From Trichoderma breve (taxonomy: Eukaryota; Ascomycota; Sordariomycetes; Hypocreales; Hypocreaceae): 64,000 bases of DNA. Location of the stretch: the NCBI RefSeq assembly GCF_028502605.1, contig NC_079235.1, positions 3,534,001 through 3,598,000 of the forward strand, read 5' to 3'. The translations under genes were made by a program, and so were the position numbers. Each line of letters opens with the position of its first letter. Position 1 is the first letter of the stretch. Below the pieces are notes generated by a model that worked only from the letters and a program-made list of their open reading frames with translations, ran no database searches and was not told the origin of the DNA. Of this stretch, positions 23,894-35,899 are shown one piece after another.

Positions 23894-24133
23894 AGTGTCA
23901 CTATAGCTCTTTTTTTTTATAGCATCGTGTAATAGGAATGGATAATACAGCATAAACAATTAATATTATGTATTTATTACCAATTATAACATCAGGGTTA
24001 TTTGTGTAATATATCGTCTAAAAACCGTAGCTTATTCCAAAGACATCCAAAGAAGAAGAAGAAGAAGAAGAAATTAGTCATGTACACGTCTCAGAACCCC
24101 CAATGAGAGATCATATATGCCCATATGCCCGAT
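23894..24133. other. Convergent spacer with an AGA microsatellite
   Basis: AT-rich 3' regions of Get2 and the TMEM135-like gene. About seven copies of AGA lie at 24051-24073. Confidence 0.6.
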
Positions 24134-26045
24134 TTATTTCTTCAACACCATGCCCAAAATACCCCCTAGCACGCCTCTAACTCTCTTTGGATTCTCAAGG
24201 GCGCAAGTAAACACAACTGCCGTGCTCGCCGCGAATATCAACTTCTCTCGCCACTGCTTCTCCAGGGGATACCGCCGAGGAACCAACGTTGCTAGTGCCC
24301 GCGGCGCCACAAACAGGGCCATGTCTTTCCTTCTGCCCGCCGTCTCGATAAACACGCTCCATCCGCAAAGGCAGCATCCGGTGCCAACACATATGCCCTC
24401 GTCGATTCGCTGGCGGTTCGGTATTTCTTTGCCGAGGACGCGGGGGCCGAGGCGAGTGCGGGCCAGACACACCCCGTAGTAAAAGAGGGTTATAAAGGTA
24501 GCAAGAAAAGTGGATGATCGGGTAGAGCCGGTGATGGCCTTGACGAGGTTGATGCGCCTGGGGTTGCGTAGTTGAAGGGCCAAGGCGAGGGGTAGGTAGG
24601 TCAGCATGGACCATTTCCAGGAACGAAGGAAGCGGCTGATAGCATGATATTCGCATGACGGGCCACACCCCATGTGGACGAGGTCGCAGGGGAACGGGAT
24701 GATCTTGGCAGGGTCACCCCATTCCGTAGGCAGGCCGTAGTCGTCGCACATGGAGCCCAGCAGCGGCGCCTGGCCGGTCTCCTTGCCGTAGATGAGCTCC
24801 CCGTTTCTGCACCGGCGGAGGGCTTCGATGAGGCGTAGGTCGACAGACGCGGCAGACGTAATCCACTTGTTGTAGCTGCGAGGCAGGCTGTCTGGGGAGT
24901 AGAACCATGCCCACATGATGAGGCCCGAGGAGGCGGCAAACACGACGGGGTCCATGAGACGGGACATGACTTGCTCAATCTAGCCAATTAGCTCAAGAAG
25001 AGAGCACAGTGAAGAGAGGCTACTAACCACCGTCCACTTGCCCGAAGCCTTGCGACGGGAGCGACGTTGAGACCACAGCTCACCGACGAGGACGTCGGCG
25101 GCGCGGGTGACAGCAAAGAGAGTAAGGTCAAGCGTTCGACCGCCATAACCGCCGGTTGAGGCTTCGGACAAGCCCTGCTGCACTGCAGCCAAACCGGAAT
25201 CTGCCCACGCTGGGGGTGTCTGTTGTGTCTGCTTAGACTGGAGAAGCTGGAGGCTGAGCCATCCTGATATGAATGTAGACAGCCATCGTGCTAGTCTGTG
25301 TCAACCAAGACAAGGGCAAACTATCCGTCAGCTTTCGGCCAATATAGAAGAAACGTTGCACAAGATGGAAGGGCTATTGTGTCTATATTCGGAGGCTTAC
25401 CTGAGTTGTGATGTCGTACTGAGCTGGGTGGCAACGCGGCCGATGATTTTGAGCAGAGGTTCCTATATTGATGTTACAGGTTGATCGTCAGCATATTGCC
25501 AAGCAACGATGCTACAATTGGCTAAGAGAATTGGTCACAGTTTAAACCCAGACTATTTACGAACACGGGACTATACGGTCGTATTCTCCTTGTCATGGGA
25601 TGGACCAGCGGAAGCTGGCCGAGGGAGGGATTGTTCTCCCCTAAACCAACCGTCTCTGGTCATCAAACCTGACTCAACTCAACTTAACTTCTAACAGTCA
25701 TCATCTTACCTGCAGCAAAGTCGAGCCTCCCACCAGGGCGGCACAAAACGTGGGGAACCGTCGTGGATCCAGGCCGGTCCGTAGGATTTTGAACGCCGAG
25801 TCCTTGAACGACCGCTCGTCCTTGTCCGAGGAGAGATACTTCTTTGCGCTCTTGCGTTTCTTGGAGATGAACTGCAGCATCAGCGTCAACAGCCGAGGCG
25901 CAACGGCCGAGGCATATCCCAAGAGATAGGCCCGGACCAGCGGCCGCAGGGCTGCAGGCAGGGACTGGAAGCTCAAGGGCCCTTTAGGCTGGATGGCTCG
26001 AAGGGCTGAGGCCATGGGATGCTTCTCCAAGGTTGTCAAGGCCAT
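24134..26045 (-). CDS. TMEM135-like multi-pass membrane protein
   Basis: Four exons (26045-25710, 25462-25401, 25295-25028, 24979-24134) join in frame to 503 residues. Several hydrophobic helices occur: residues about 30-65, a segment near WLSTFISGWLSLQLL, DPVVFAASSGLIMWAW, SMLTYLPLALAL, FLATFITLFYYGV and the C-terminal VRGVLGGILGMVL. A Cys-containing segment (PCDLVHMGCGPSCEYHAISRF) fits the Cys-rich N-terminal domain of TMEM135-type proteins, placed centrally in the fungal relatives. Animal TMEM135 affects peroxisomes, mitochondria and lipid storage; the fungal protein is uncharacterised, so function is open. Introns are 48-247 nt. The third intron has a GCTAATTGG branch-like sequence directly before CTAG, which decides acceptor 24980 over later ones. 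Confidence 0.65.
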
Positions 26046-29000
26046 GATGGACTTGGAGAGCCAGAGCCGGCGAAAGCTGTATTGGGCGAGGTTGAGTTCA
26101 GCTGGGCAGAGACGAGATGCCTAATTGAGTGGCCACCAGCACAAGGGACGTCTGCCTGAAGCAGCGCCCGGGGCCAGAGCTCCAGGGCAGACGAATGGCG
26201 TTCCGCAAGATGTAACGCGCCGCTCGCTTTGGATGATTGGGGGATGCCTGCAATGGATCTGCTTGGGCTGGGCCGCGGCTTTGATAGCTTGGTGCGGGAG
26301 GTGTGACGCGACCGCCTCCCAGCGCGATGATGTAGCTGCGTCTTCGTATATTACCGAATCACGGCTATCGGTGGCAGGGAGACGTAAAAAAGGGGGACAA
26401 TTGACAATGATGTCGAAAAAGGACAATGATGGAATACACTCAAAGCATAGAATTTGCTAATTGGCGGGCTAGGGGAAGGCCGATTTGTTTCGTTGACTGT
26501 GGCGTTGAACGTTTAAAGGGGACCTTTTTTTAAGCATTGCGCACTAGCAGTAAGGACGGAGAGCAGGTACATGTAGCAAAACCTCAACCTCGTGGGGTGG
26601 GAATCTTGAATCCGGAGCCTCGGCAGAGCAGCCAGCAGGTGCCGGATGCAACTCTTCCATTGCATTTGATCGCATTGAATCTGTTCCTTCAAAATGCCCA
26701 CTAGTAATTGCGTTTCTTTTTCTAGTAGCTGTTGTATACTATCGTCACCTTTTTCTGGTGTCTGTCTTACTCCCCCTTCGTGATTATTACTACTGCTTCT
26801 TACTGCATGTGCTAACTGTATTAACACTATATATTAGAATTGAAACACGGGATGCTGGATGGCCAACTTCGGGTACAGTACCGCATCTCATTAGCCCTTC
26901 ATATTATTCAAACCACGCTGCTATCTGCATGCTACGATGCACAAGCACAATCAAGGGAGGCATCGCTCTTGGCGCACCGGCTCTTCAGATCAAGCAACCA
27001 CTAACCTCAACCGATGTCACTGCAACCCGGCATGTCACGAACCCGAGCTCCACCAAACGCGGGAACTTATGTTTTTCTCCTTCTATTTCCTTCTTTTCGA
27101 GATCGAAATGCCAGGGGGGAGGCGAAGCATCTTGCGACGCGGGAGCCATGACTAGTAGCCACGAGTAGTATACCTCGCGAACCTCGGCCGAGGCAGACGC
27201 AGAGGGGGGGAACACAGACCGATGTTCTGATCTGGCAGTCCGGCCGGCACCGTAAATGATTTGCAGACTAGAACATGAACGCCTCGCCCTAAGAAAAAAG
27301 GAAATTGATCCAACTGCAACTTGAAGATAGTAGTGTAACACTGCTTTTTCGGCATAATGGTGATCATTGAACGGCATGGCATGGGGGTCCTTTTTGATTC
27401 GATTGCAACGTCAAACCAACCCAAGTTCGTCAACGAATCTAATAATACCTGCCCCAGCTGAGACAGATTTTTTACGGCGCATGTCCGAGTTAAGCAGGTT
27501 GGGAGCAAGCAGTGCTACGGAGGGGGTCGCATATCTCCGTACGGAACATTTTGGCGGCAGGCCTGTTCCTAGATGCATCTCAACGTTCCGTCATATGTTC
27601 GTTGCTGCTCATCATTATTGTCTCTTGTGTGCTTGGGGTGCCGAGAATGAAGAATGACGAAATGGCATGTGATGCCCGCTTTGGAGAATAAGTGGGTAGA
27701 GCGAAGAGAGAAGCTGTTTGAATCAAACGGGGTTTATCAATCAACTGGATTGGAGGTACAAGTCAGAGTATTGGAGTACTAGCCCAATCTATAAATTGAA
27801 GGGAGACGATAGGCATGAGGCCAAGTAGCTCCAAGTACCTCTGCTCAATAAAAAGCCTCGATAAAGAGATAAAGTATCCAACAGGCGTTGTCCATGCTAT
27901 TCCTATTCCTGCAGCTAGAGCCACTCCATACACCTCTGCCAAACAAACTGAACCCACCAGGTGACTTGAATAGAGCGGGCCTTGACGGGACAGGGGGTCG
28001 GGTGCTTGAATTTTTCTGGTTCGTCCCCAAACCAAAGACGGTCGTACAGGTACAGGTACGAGTATGGATACAGACAATAATACGGGCAATGGCGATTCCT
28101 TCATACCATTACTCGTACAGTAACGCACAGCCGCAACCGACCAGCAAGCGGGTTCAGGTACTCGTACACGCCCACCGCCAGCACCGCCGGTGTTGCATGA
28201 GGGCGCGTGGAGCAGAAGCAGCCATCTCCCACAATCCGTCACATCGAATCAATTAATCAATCAATACGGCTCTAGCCTCCCGAGCGCTAGCATGGTAATT
28301 ATTGTTGCAACAAAGTTCTCAAGGTTCTTTTATGCGCGAGTACGTTACGAGTACCGAGTACACGCATCGAGCCGCAGCCCGAGGGCTCCGCTACCGCCTC
28401 TGCACCTAGATTGCTTGCTTTGCTCCCAGTTCCTTGCTGCTTACTTGGTACAGGCGGCGAGCGTCCGAGTACAGGAACTTGGATCAAATTCATTTTCATG
28501 TCCTCGTGCCCCTCGTGGGGTCGCCTGTTAGTGGAGTGACGCCTCAACAGGCTCGTCCGCTGCAGCTTTTTCCCTTTGCCCTTCGTAACCCTCGACTGCC
28601 ATTTGCTCCTGTTTCTGCCAAAGTCCTGGCGAGCTGAGTCGTTGTGCTCTGTCTGAGCTGTCAATAGTGGACATCAAAGTGCGTGCGTGAGTGCTCAGCA
28701 GACTTGGCCGTGACAGCACCAGAAACGACTCCACTCCCTCTAAACGTCGACCCGTTTTAGCGGTGCACCAGCCAAAACCAGCGCTCTGCTAGGCCCTCCA
28801 AGAACCCTCCAACCCCCCTGGAACCACCCACGACACCACCTGGACCAAGCACCGAAACCGTGACCCAGCCGCTGAATAGTACAGTAACAGTCCTGCGCCC
28901 CACTCCAACTCGGCCTCACCTCATATTCTGCTTCAACCTTTAAACCTCGATCCCCCCCGTGGTCGGATTTCCGCTACCCCGGATTTCCCCCCAGCTTCTT

Positions 29001-29182
29001 TCATGTGCTTCTCGAACTAAGATCGCGTGCGCCCTACAGACACAGTCGTCCATCGCAAATGTCCATCCGAGGCCAGGGCATCCGTAGCGCCTGTTTCTCG
29101 TCACTCTTCTTCGCCTAGTCCTAGTCCCGCGCACAGCATCGCGGCCTCGCCCGGCTTCCATCTCTCCTCCAAAGGCGCACCC
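26046..29182. other. 3.1 kb gene-free region upstream of the bHLH gene
   Basis: No supported coding gene. A dense group of GTAC motifs lies at about 28040-28480, similar to those in 1-4500. The final 300 bases are C-rich and probably the transcribed leader of the bHLH gene. The leftmost part is the promoter of the TMEM135-like gene. Confidence 0.5.
28040..28480. repeat. Cluster of GTAC-centred near-palindromes
   Basis: By eye about eleven GTAC tetramers occur here, many inside variants of GTACGAGTAC and its reverse complement GTACTCGTAC (28049-28062, 28156-28166, 28339-28362) or in direct repeats of AGGTAC. This is well above one per 256 bases. Function unknown; see findings. Confidence 0.6.
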
Positions 29183-30631
29183 ATGCTCGCCGTCCGGCAG
29201 CCTCCCAGCAGGATGGGTTCGTCGCAGCCCGATTCCGATCCTTTCCAGATGCCCTTCGGATGTGCGTTTGTCCCGAGTCGCCTGCTGCGTAGTACTTAAA
29301 GAGTCATGCTGACCCTGCCGTCTCTAGATTCCGTCGATGGCAACCAAGAACCTCTATTCGATGCTCCCGAGCCTGCGCCCGGCGCTCCCTTGCTGAGCGA
29401 AACCGATAGCAAGTTTCTCAGTGATTTCTTCGATGACATGACAGCAAATCAGTACAACATGCCCTCTTTCGGAGAGGGTCTGAATTACAATGCCTGGTTC
29501 GACCTACCGCCCCAGTTGATGGGAACAGCAACTTCCTATGGATCTCAGTCAGCCGCACCTCTTGGCCAGGAATCACATTTAAATTTTACCAATGACTCTC
29601 ACAGTCCACATATGGGCATATCTGGATCACATCTAATGCCACCGCCACCACCTCCACCCTCTCAGCCAAACGCTTACCAACAACACCCCTCCGATGATGT
29701 TTTGAACGCCGCCGCCACGTTGATGCAAAATGGACCCGGTATGCGTGGAGGTCACAAGAACAACGACTCATCTACCCCGCGGCGGCCCCTTGGTCCTCCA
29801 GTCGGTCACCTCCGCCACCAGGGTTTGGAAGAGTTCAGAGAAGAGAGCCGTAAAGGCATGGCGCACACGGAGATTGATAATACCTTTACAGAATGGATGT
29901 GGGGGTCGGGTTCCAAAGGACGTCAGCATTCGACCACACGGGCCATCCCCGTGGATTATCAATGGGGCTCTGATTCCAACTTTAACCTTGCCCAGGGCTA
30001 TACACCCGGAGAGAATAAGGAAACGGTCGAGACTCAGCATCAGGAGCAGCTCAAGTGCCTCGAGTGTTTGGAACCCAACCAGAGCGCTGCAACAACTCGT
30101 CCTAGCAGCCCTACCAACAGCCAGTCTACGTTCCCGATAAGCTTACATAGAGATACATCAGAGTCCGCGGAGAGACCAGACGATGACGACGATGCACCCC
30201 CTCGCAAGAGACGGAAGAGCAAAATCAAGAAGGACAGTACAGAGGAAGGCGAGGATCAAAGCACTAACGGGAGCAAGACTGCCGCCGCCAAGCGAAGAAA
30301 AGCAAAGGGCGATCGGAATGGGTCCATCTCGTCGCCACCCATGGAAGTCGGCATGGCGGGCAAGCGACGGAAGTCAGCCCTGAACGGAGTCAAGCCACCG
30401 CGCGAAAACCTGTCGGAGGAGCAAAAGCGAGAAAACCATATCCGCAGCGAACAAAAGCGCCGAACCCTTATAAAAGAAGGGTTTGATGACTTGTGCGAAA
30501 TTGTTCCCGGACTCAACGGGGGAGGCTTCAGCAAGAGCACAATGTTGACCATGACGGCAGACTGGCTAGAAGAACTCCTGGTGGGGAATAGGGACCTGAC
30601 TGCTCAGCTCGCTGCCCTCGAAGGACGATGA
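29183..30631 (+). CDS. bHLH transcription factor (C-terminal bHLH, Ino4-like)
   Basis: Exon 1 29183-29261, 66-nt intron, exon 2 29328-30631; 460 residues. The first ATG in frame after upstream stops was chosen. The N-terminal 300 residues are Pro/Ser/Gly/Gln-rich and probably an activation region. Basic clusters PRKRRKSKIKK and AKRRKAKG near residues 320-350 look like nuclear localisation signals. The last 75 residues form the bHLH: basic region NHIRSEQKRR (the His-Glu-Arg spacing reads class-B E-box, CACGTG-type, contacts), helix 1 IKEGFDDLCEIVPGL, a loop with GGGFSKS, and helix 2 TMLTMTADWLEELL. The protein ends soon after with no long leucine zipper. Sequence resembles filamentous-fungal relatives of Ino4-type regulators, but targets cannot be inferred. 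It lies behind a 3 kb gene-free region, suggesting complex regulation. Confidence 0.8.
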
Positions 30632-31485
30632 GCTCATCAGTTTGACGGCTAATGGTTTACGCGTAATTCCCCCCTTTTTGCCTTTTTTTATTTTTATTTT
30701 TATATCTTGGTCAAACCCAGCGTTCGAATATTTGGAGTCGGGGCTTTACTATTCCATGGGACGATTGCGAGGCGTTGTGTGCTCATATACTCGGGGAGAT
30801 AAAAGGCTGTGGATGTTATAATGTGTGTGGTCCATCAGGTTGCTTTCTGGTTGGAAAAGGGAAATGAAGAGTTATGGGGGCTTTGTGTGGTTATTATCAT
30901 TGTTGTTTATTATTAGTACTACCCATGATTCCCGATATGAAAGATGCCTAGTCGGCATCCATAGGACGCAAATGCTAGATAGATGGACATCAAAAAGCGC
31001 GAGATAGCACATGACAAGGACGGTTTTCTACCCAAGTACGATGATTTGGTGAATTCACTATCATAACAGTAGTTCGAATAGGTGAATTGATGCTCTTGGT
31101 ATAGAGTATTACAGCAGTAGCTTTACTCACACGATGGTAAGTTGTCAAATCCCCCAGCCATTCACTTAAAAAGCAGCCAATGGCATCAACCGCCCAGGAC
31201 CAAAACCGGGGCCGAGGTTTGCCCACCTCCCGCCATTCACCCACTTCACATGCAACCCCGGCGAATAGACTAAGAGGTTGAGCCAACGAGATAGACTGAG
31301 TTGAGAGAACCGTCACCGGCTATTTTCATTATCCAAATTCATAGTCTGCCTCTTTTCAGGTCTCATCGCAATATCCGATCCACCACATCACAACTCAGCT
31401 GTTGGATAAAAACACAATCTCACAGTTAACCAGCTTAAAGCGAATCCCCTCATTAAACCTCCCCCCTCTCTCAAGAAACAACACA
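30632..31485. other. Intergenic region between bHLH and PEX39-like genes
   Basis: 3' region of the bHLH gene, then the promoter of the next plus-strand gene. A 108-codon minus-strand frame (30990-31316) has no family resemblance and is not accepted. Confidence 0.5.
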
Positions 31486-32366
31486 ATGGCAGAGCCACAA
31501 GAACCATATCCTGGCGCAGACCGCATCCGCTCACTAACAGACCAAGACGCAATCTTCAACGCCTTTGACGCTTATCCCTGGACCAAAGACTCTGCCTTTC
31601 TTGTACGTCCAAACCAAAACCATCTCATATAACCTACCCATTCTTAACCCACCCTTCCTTTATCACACAACATACTCTCAAATCTCATCTCATCCCACTT
31701 ACATTAAACATAAAAGTCCGGCCTCCGCGCCATCCTCGGCACCCCAAACTCCTCCAACCCACAAGGCTCCCTCCGCGACATCGCCACCCACGCCCGCATC
31801 TTCTACTACGCCCAGCGCATCGGCGTCCAGATCGACTTCTCCGCCTACCACGCCTGGCTCGCACAAAATCCAGACCACCAGCCCCCGCACATCATCCCCG
31901 AGGAGTACGAGCAGCAACCGTCATCCTCATCTCCGTCTTCTTCCGCAACTCCGTGGCAGCAGGCCGCACCAAAGGCAGATCTCTACGTCGACCGTAGCGC
32001 CCAATCTCACTCCGGCGAGGGGGAACCGTCTTACCCCCTCGGTTTCGCAGAAATGATCAAGCTCCTCCAGGAGGGCAAGCCGATTCCTGGCATCAGACAG
32101 ATTCCCAACACTATTGAACGAGATCCTGTAAGTACAAAACCTCAAACATCGGGCTCTCTTTTACCCGTAGCTTCTGTACTCACACATGAGCACCCTTGTA
32201 GACGGTGAAGCCTGTTGGATCACGGCCCGTTCCCAGAAAGCCTTGGGAGAGGGAGGTATCTGCAAATGTCGAGGCGGGTGCCGGCAGTGTTGAAAACACT
32301 CTTGATCTTGAGTTTCCCCCGGTAGAGCAACAGAATGCAGCGGCAGCCACAACAGGTTCTTCATGA
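31486..32366 (+). CDS. KPWE-motif peroxisomal protein, PEX39-like
   Basis: Exons 31486-31602, 31717-32127 and 32202-32366 encode 230 residues. The N-terminal part (about 20-105) is helical and holds ARIFYYAQRIGVQIDF. After a Ser/Pro linker comes the diagnostic block YPLGFAEMIKLLQEGKPIPG, then IRQIP, then RKPWERE after the last intron. This GIRxIP plus KPWE arrangement is the signature of a family related to a Pex13/Pex14-associated segment. The small proteins recently named PEX39 in human and yeast, which help PTS2 (Pex7-dependent) cargo import, have it. The fungal protein is longer than the yeast one. Role in PTS2 import is inference from that family; the motif itself is directly visible. 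Introns fall exactly before the SGLRAIL block and before TVKPVG. Confidence 0.75.
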
Positions 32367-33285
32367 TGCCGGCCGTGTAATAGCTGCCCGATGGTGATGG
32401 AGAGAAACTATCCATCTAGCTCTCACTATTGAAATGCATTCATGGCGCCTACTGGCGGATGCAGATGGCCCGCGCTCCAGTTCACGTGTGACAGTTGGAT
32501 GCCAAGCTGAACATATCTGGTCACGAATTAATAAACATACCCCTTTCAACCTGAAATTCTGTCTCGATTAAGCGGCCTAGCATCATTATTCGAAATTACA
32601 GCCCCTTGTGCTTGAAGCACGCGGAAGCCGCAGTCAAAACAAAAAAAGAGAAATCCTGTAATAAAGAGTGTCGCAACTATTAACACAATTAAGACTTTTT
32701 TTTTTCGTAAAACATCCCTCCATTGTCTCCGTCGCGCAAAACAAAATGCAGTTTCCATCAACGTGATACACTCCCACTCCCTTCCCTTTTCTGCAATTAA
32801 AGATGTTATAATAACCACCGGGCTTCTATATCGGTTAGCTCAAGTTTCGTCTTCGAGTGTTGGGGATACGGACCGTTCTAAGTGAATGTGTTATTGCCTT
32901 TTACATGTCGAGATGCAATCTGAGCTCTTGTCAAAGAGAATGTTGTCGTTACGGTTAGCAGATGTAGTCTCCTGCATATTTCAAAATGCATAACCATATT
33001 GTGTCCAATGCACCCAGTCAGGCAGTAGCCAGCTGAGCGTAGGATGACGGGTGATCTGTAAATTGATTGCAGGGGAATATGTTCATAAGAAGAAGTCGAC
33101 AAATTCTTTGTGTCATCTTGTGACCTGCCTGAGAGCAACAAGAGTGGAAATTAGATATGGGACGAGTCGGCAAGATGTGCTATGAGAAAAAACAAACGAT
33201 GCTGCGCAGGAATGCCTAGCAGAAGGCTTGCCAGATTGTTAGGTAGCGTCTCGCACACTTATACACCATCAATGCCTATACCGCA
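32367..33285. other. Convergent intergenic region between PEX39-like and PUF genes
   Basis: 0.9 kb of AT-rich 3' sequence for both genes. No accepted gene or repeat. Confidence 0.5.
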
Positions 33286-35899
33286 TCAGCGGTAAGAGGT
33301 TCCGAACCTGGCTGGTCCTGGTCCTCCGATGCGGCTGCTGCTCATACCGGGCCCAACGCCGGGGCCAGGGCGAGTCGTGACCGCGTGGTTGGTGCACAGC
33401 ATTCCGACACGAGATCCAAATTTGGACCCCCTGAGAGAGACCATGTGCTTTCGGATATGGGCAGCAACCATCTCACGATGTTGAGGAGAAGCGTTGTTAA
33501 GAATCCACTGAATAAGGTAATTTCCGTATTGGTCGCTGGCAATGTCAATCAAAGGAATGCGAGTACGGTCGCGGCGCCCTTCGCAAACTCGATCAAGATA
33601 TCGACCGAGAAACTCGGCACTTCCAATCTTGAGGCACTTCTCCACAACCTTGGAGGCGAATTGATCAGTGCTATACTCTGCGGCATACCGGATGACGTGG
33701 TCAATGGCCCGGCTGCGGTCAGGGGGCGCTCCGTGCTCGCATATGTGCTGGATGCACCAGTTCCCAAATTGGCCGTGAGCCACAATGTCGATATTGGCAA
33801 GGACTTCTTCGATGCAAGGGCGCTGAATGAGCATGTATTAGCTAAGGATTGAAATATCTCAGGAAAGTCTAGATACCACTTACCTTGTCCTCTTCGAGGC
33901 AGTTCTCAAAAATGTTCTGAACAACAAGACTACCGGTCTCTCCAAGGGCAACTTCATGCCACATTCCTCGGAGAGATTCGTTGACAAATTTCATAATTTG
34001 AGGTGGAGATTCGGTCCATCGAAGCTCAAAAAGCTTTTGCCAAACGTGGCAGGCATATCTGTGAATCACGGTCTCGGGGATTCGACGGAGGAGCTCGTGA
34101 ACCATGATTGCCTTGTATTCTTCCGGGACTGAGTCGAATGCCTTTTGCACAACATGGCACCCAAAGGGATCCATGGACAAGTTCAGAGTGTTGCCACGGA
34201 TGGCTTCGGCAATCTTAATGACCTGCTCTGGTGTTCCATGCTCAAAGCAGCGTTGAACAAGGAAGTTGCCAAACCTGTTGACCATCAAGGGGTATGCCTG
34301 CGCCACAATCGCTTCGACAATCTCATATTTCTGCTCTGGTGTGCCCACCTTGAGCTTCTGTTGCAAAAAGATGGAAGCTTGTTGGTCATTGTTGCAAACA
34401 ATCTTGTCAACAATGTACTTCCAATTGCAATTCACATTTCGGTCGAGGAGGCGGCGGTAATTAAGAGGCTCTGTTGGTGGGAGATAAGTTGGTCCCTCTG
34501 ATGGGACAACCTGTTTTTCATCAGCATGTGGATGGTAATGAGTGATTTCCATCGAACTGCCGGGTACCTCATTCTTCCAGCCAGCCTTCGAGGTGAACTC
34601 TGAGGCGTGGGGAGAAAGAGGAGTGCCAATTGCTTGTTGATGAAATGGAGGGAACATGTTTATGCCCATCGGAGCCATTGCTGGTCCGACACTAACGTGA
34701 GCACCCGGGACAGGGACAGGCACTGGGCCTCCGACAGAGTCAAACTGATGAGCTGGGCCGTTGAGATTGACATATGAGGCCCCAAACTGGTGGCTTGGAT
34801 TCATTCGGTTGTCGAAGCGAGCACCACGGCGGTTCGATGGGGGGCGCATGATGTCGTGATCAGGAGCTTGACGCTCAGGGCGATGATTGTCAACGAGGAT
34901 GTAAGGCGAATTTGGGTCTACGCAACCCTGATTAAATCCCCGACCGCCAAACCAGTGAGCGGGAGATGGCTCAGGAGCTGGGGGATGAAGAGAGTTGTTG
35001 TTGGCGAAGGGCGCCTTTGTAGATCCCCAGATTCCACGGGCACGATTAAGTGCGGTGGCCGAGGCAGAATCACTAGTATCGGACTGAGTATCATCTGGGG
35101 TGCCTCTGCTCCAAATATTCTCCCGAGGAGCTGTTTCAGTGCGAGGGATTGCTGTGTCAGATTCCTTGGCAGATCGCGACTGAGCAAGCTCCTGGTCCAG
35201 CTTAGAGATGTGGTTTCTGGCTTGTGCTAGCTGTAGTTTCAGGCGAAAAACTTCTTCAGTATCCGGGCGCGAATCGTCAAGTGTAACGCTAGCCGGACGC
35301 GTGGTCGGAGCTGTGGCAGAGAAACCTTCGGTTACTGGAGTGATGGGAAGCGAAGTGCTCGAAGGAGTTTGGTCACAGACTCTCAAGAAGGAGCCTTCGT
35401 CTTCCACTACTTTCGCGTTCTGATTCTGTTGATTGATGGAAACCTGCTCCGGCATTCTCGCAAAAGGTTTCTCCATATGATAGGAGTTATTGGTGGGTAG
35501 GTTGTGGACGTGCTTCATACGAACTGTGAGTAAGAGGCAAATCACAAGAGTAGATGATGTAGACAGTTACCTTTGGGTAACCTTGGTTTGCCAACTTTGA
35601 AGTGGTCAATGGCGAAATGCCCTTTTCTTTCATCGCAGACGTGGTCCCAGTTTCCTAGAGCAAGGAAGTAAGCAAATGTATACTACCATGCCTCTCATGC
35701 TGCCAATTAGAAGCCAAATATCCGACGTTTGTACTGTCGTTGCAATTATCAGATCCAGGGACGGTAAAAAACTTACACCGGAGGCTACAGTAGCTGAGAG
35801 CACATTTCCCGCCTGCACCAACATGTCTTTCAGGGGTGTGCCGGCTGAGAACGTAACCGAACGCTGAGGAGTAGATCCCGATGAGCCGGAAGTCGACAT
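33286..35899 (-). CDS. PUF (Pumilio-homology) RNA-binding protein
   Basis: Main exons 35523-33884 and 33822-33286 (61-nt intron) carry the Pumilio-homology domain. It starts near NYRRLLDRNVNCNWKYIVDK and runs through repeated motifs such as NRFGNFLVQRCFEHG, DPFGCHVVQKAFD, HRYACHVWQKLFE, ETGSLVVQNIFE, GQFGNWCIQHICEHG, TDQFASKVVEKCL and SDQYGNYLIQWIL. These are the helical repeats that read RNA bases in 3' UTRs. The order and sequence are closest to the Jsn1/Puf1 group, but I see no RRM in front. The N-terminal 300 residues are low-complexity. Upstream are exon 1 (35899-35777, MSTSGSSGSTPQRS) and a short exon 2 (35654-35582). With these borders the protein is 790 residues. A second in-frame splicing solution exists (see findings). 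PUF proteins usually repress or localise mRNAs; the Jsn1 group acts on mitochondrial transcripts in yeast. Confidence 0.85.

Noticed and set aside
24051..24073. AGA repeat considered as a CRISPR or tandem-gene signal
   Set aside because: It is a plain trinucleotide microsatellite of about seven copies; no spacers.
33385..33852. 155-codon plus-strand frame opposite the PUF C terminus
   Set aside because: Antisense shadow of Pumilio repeats; no independent support.
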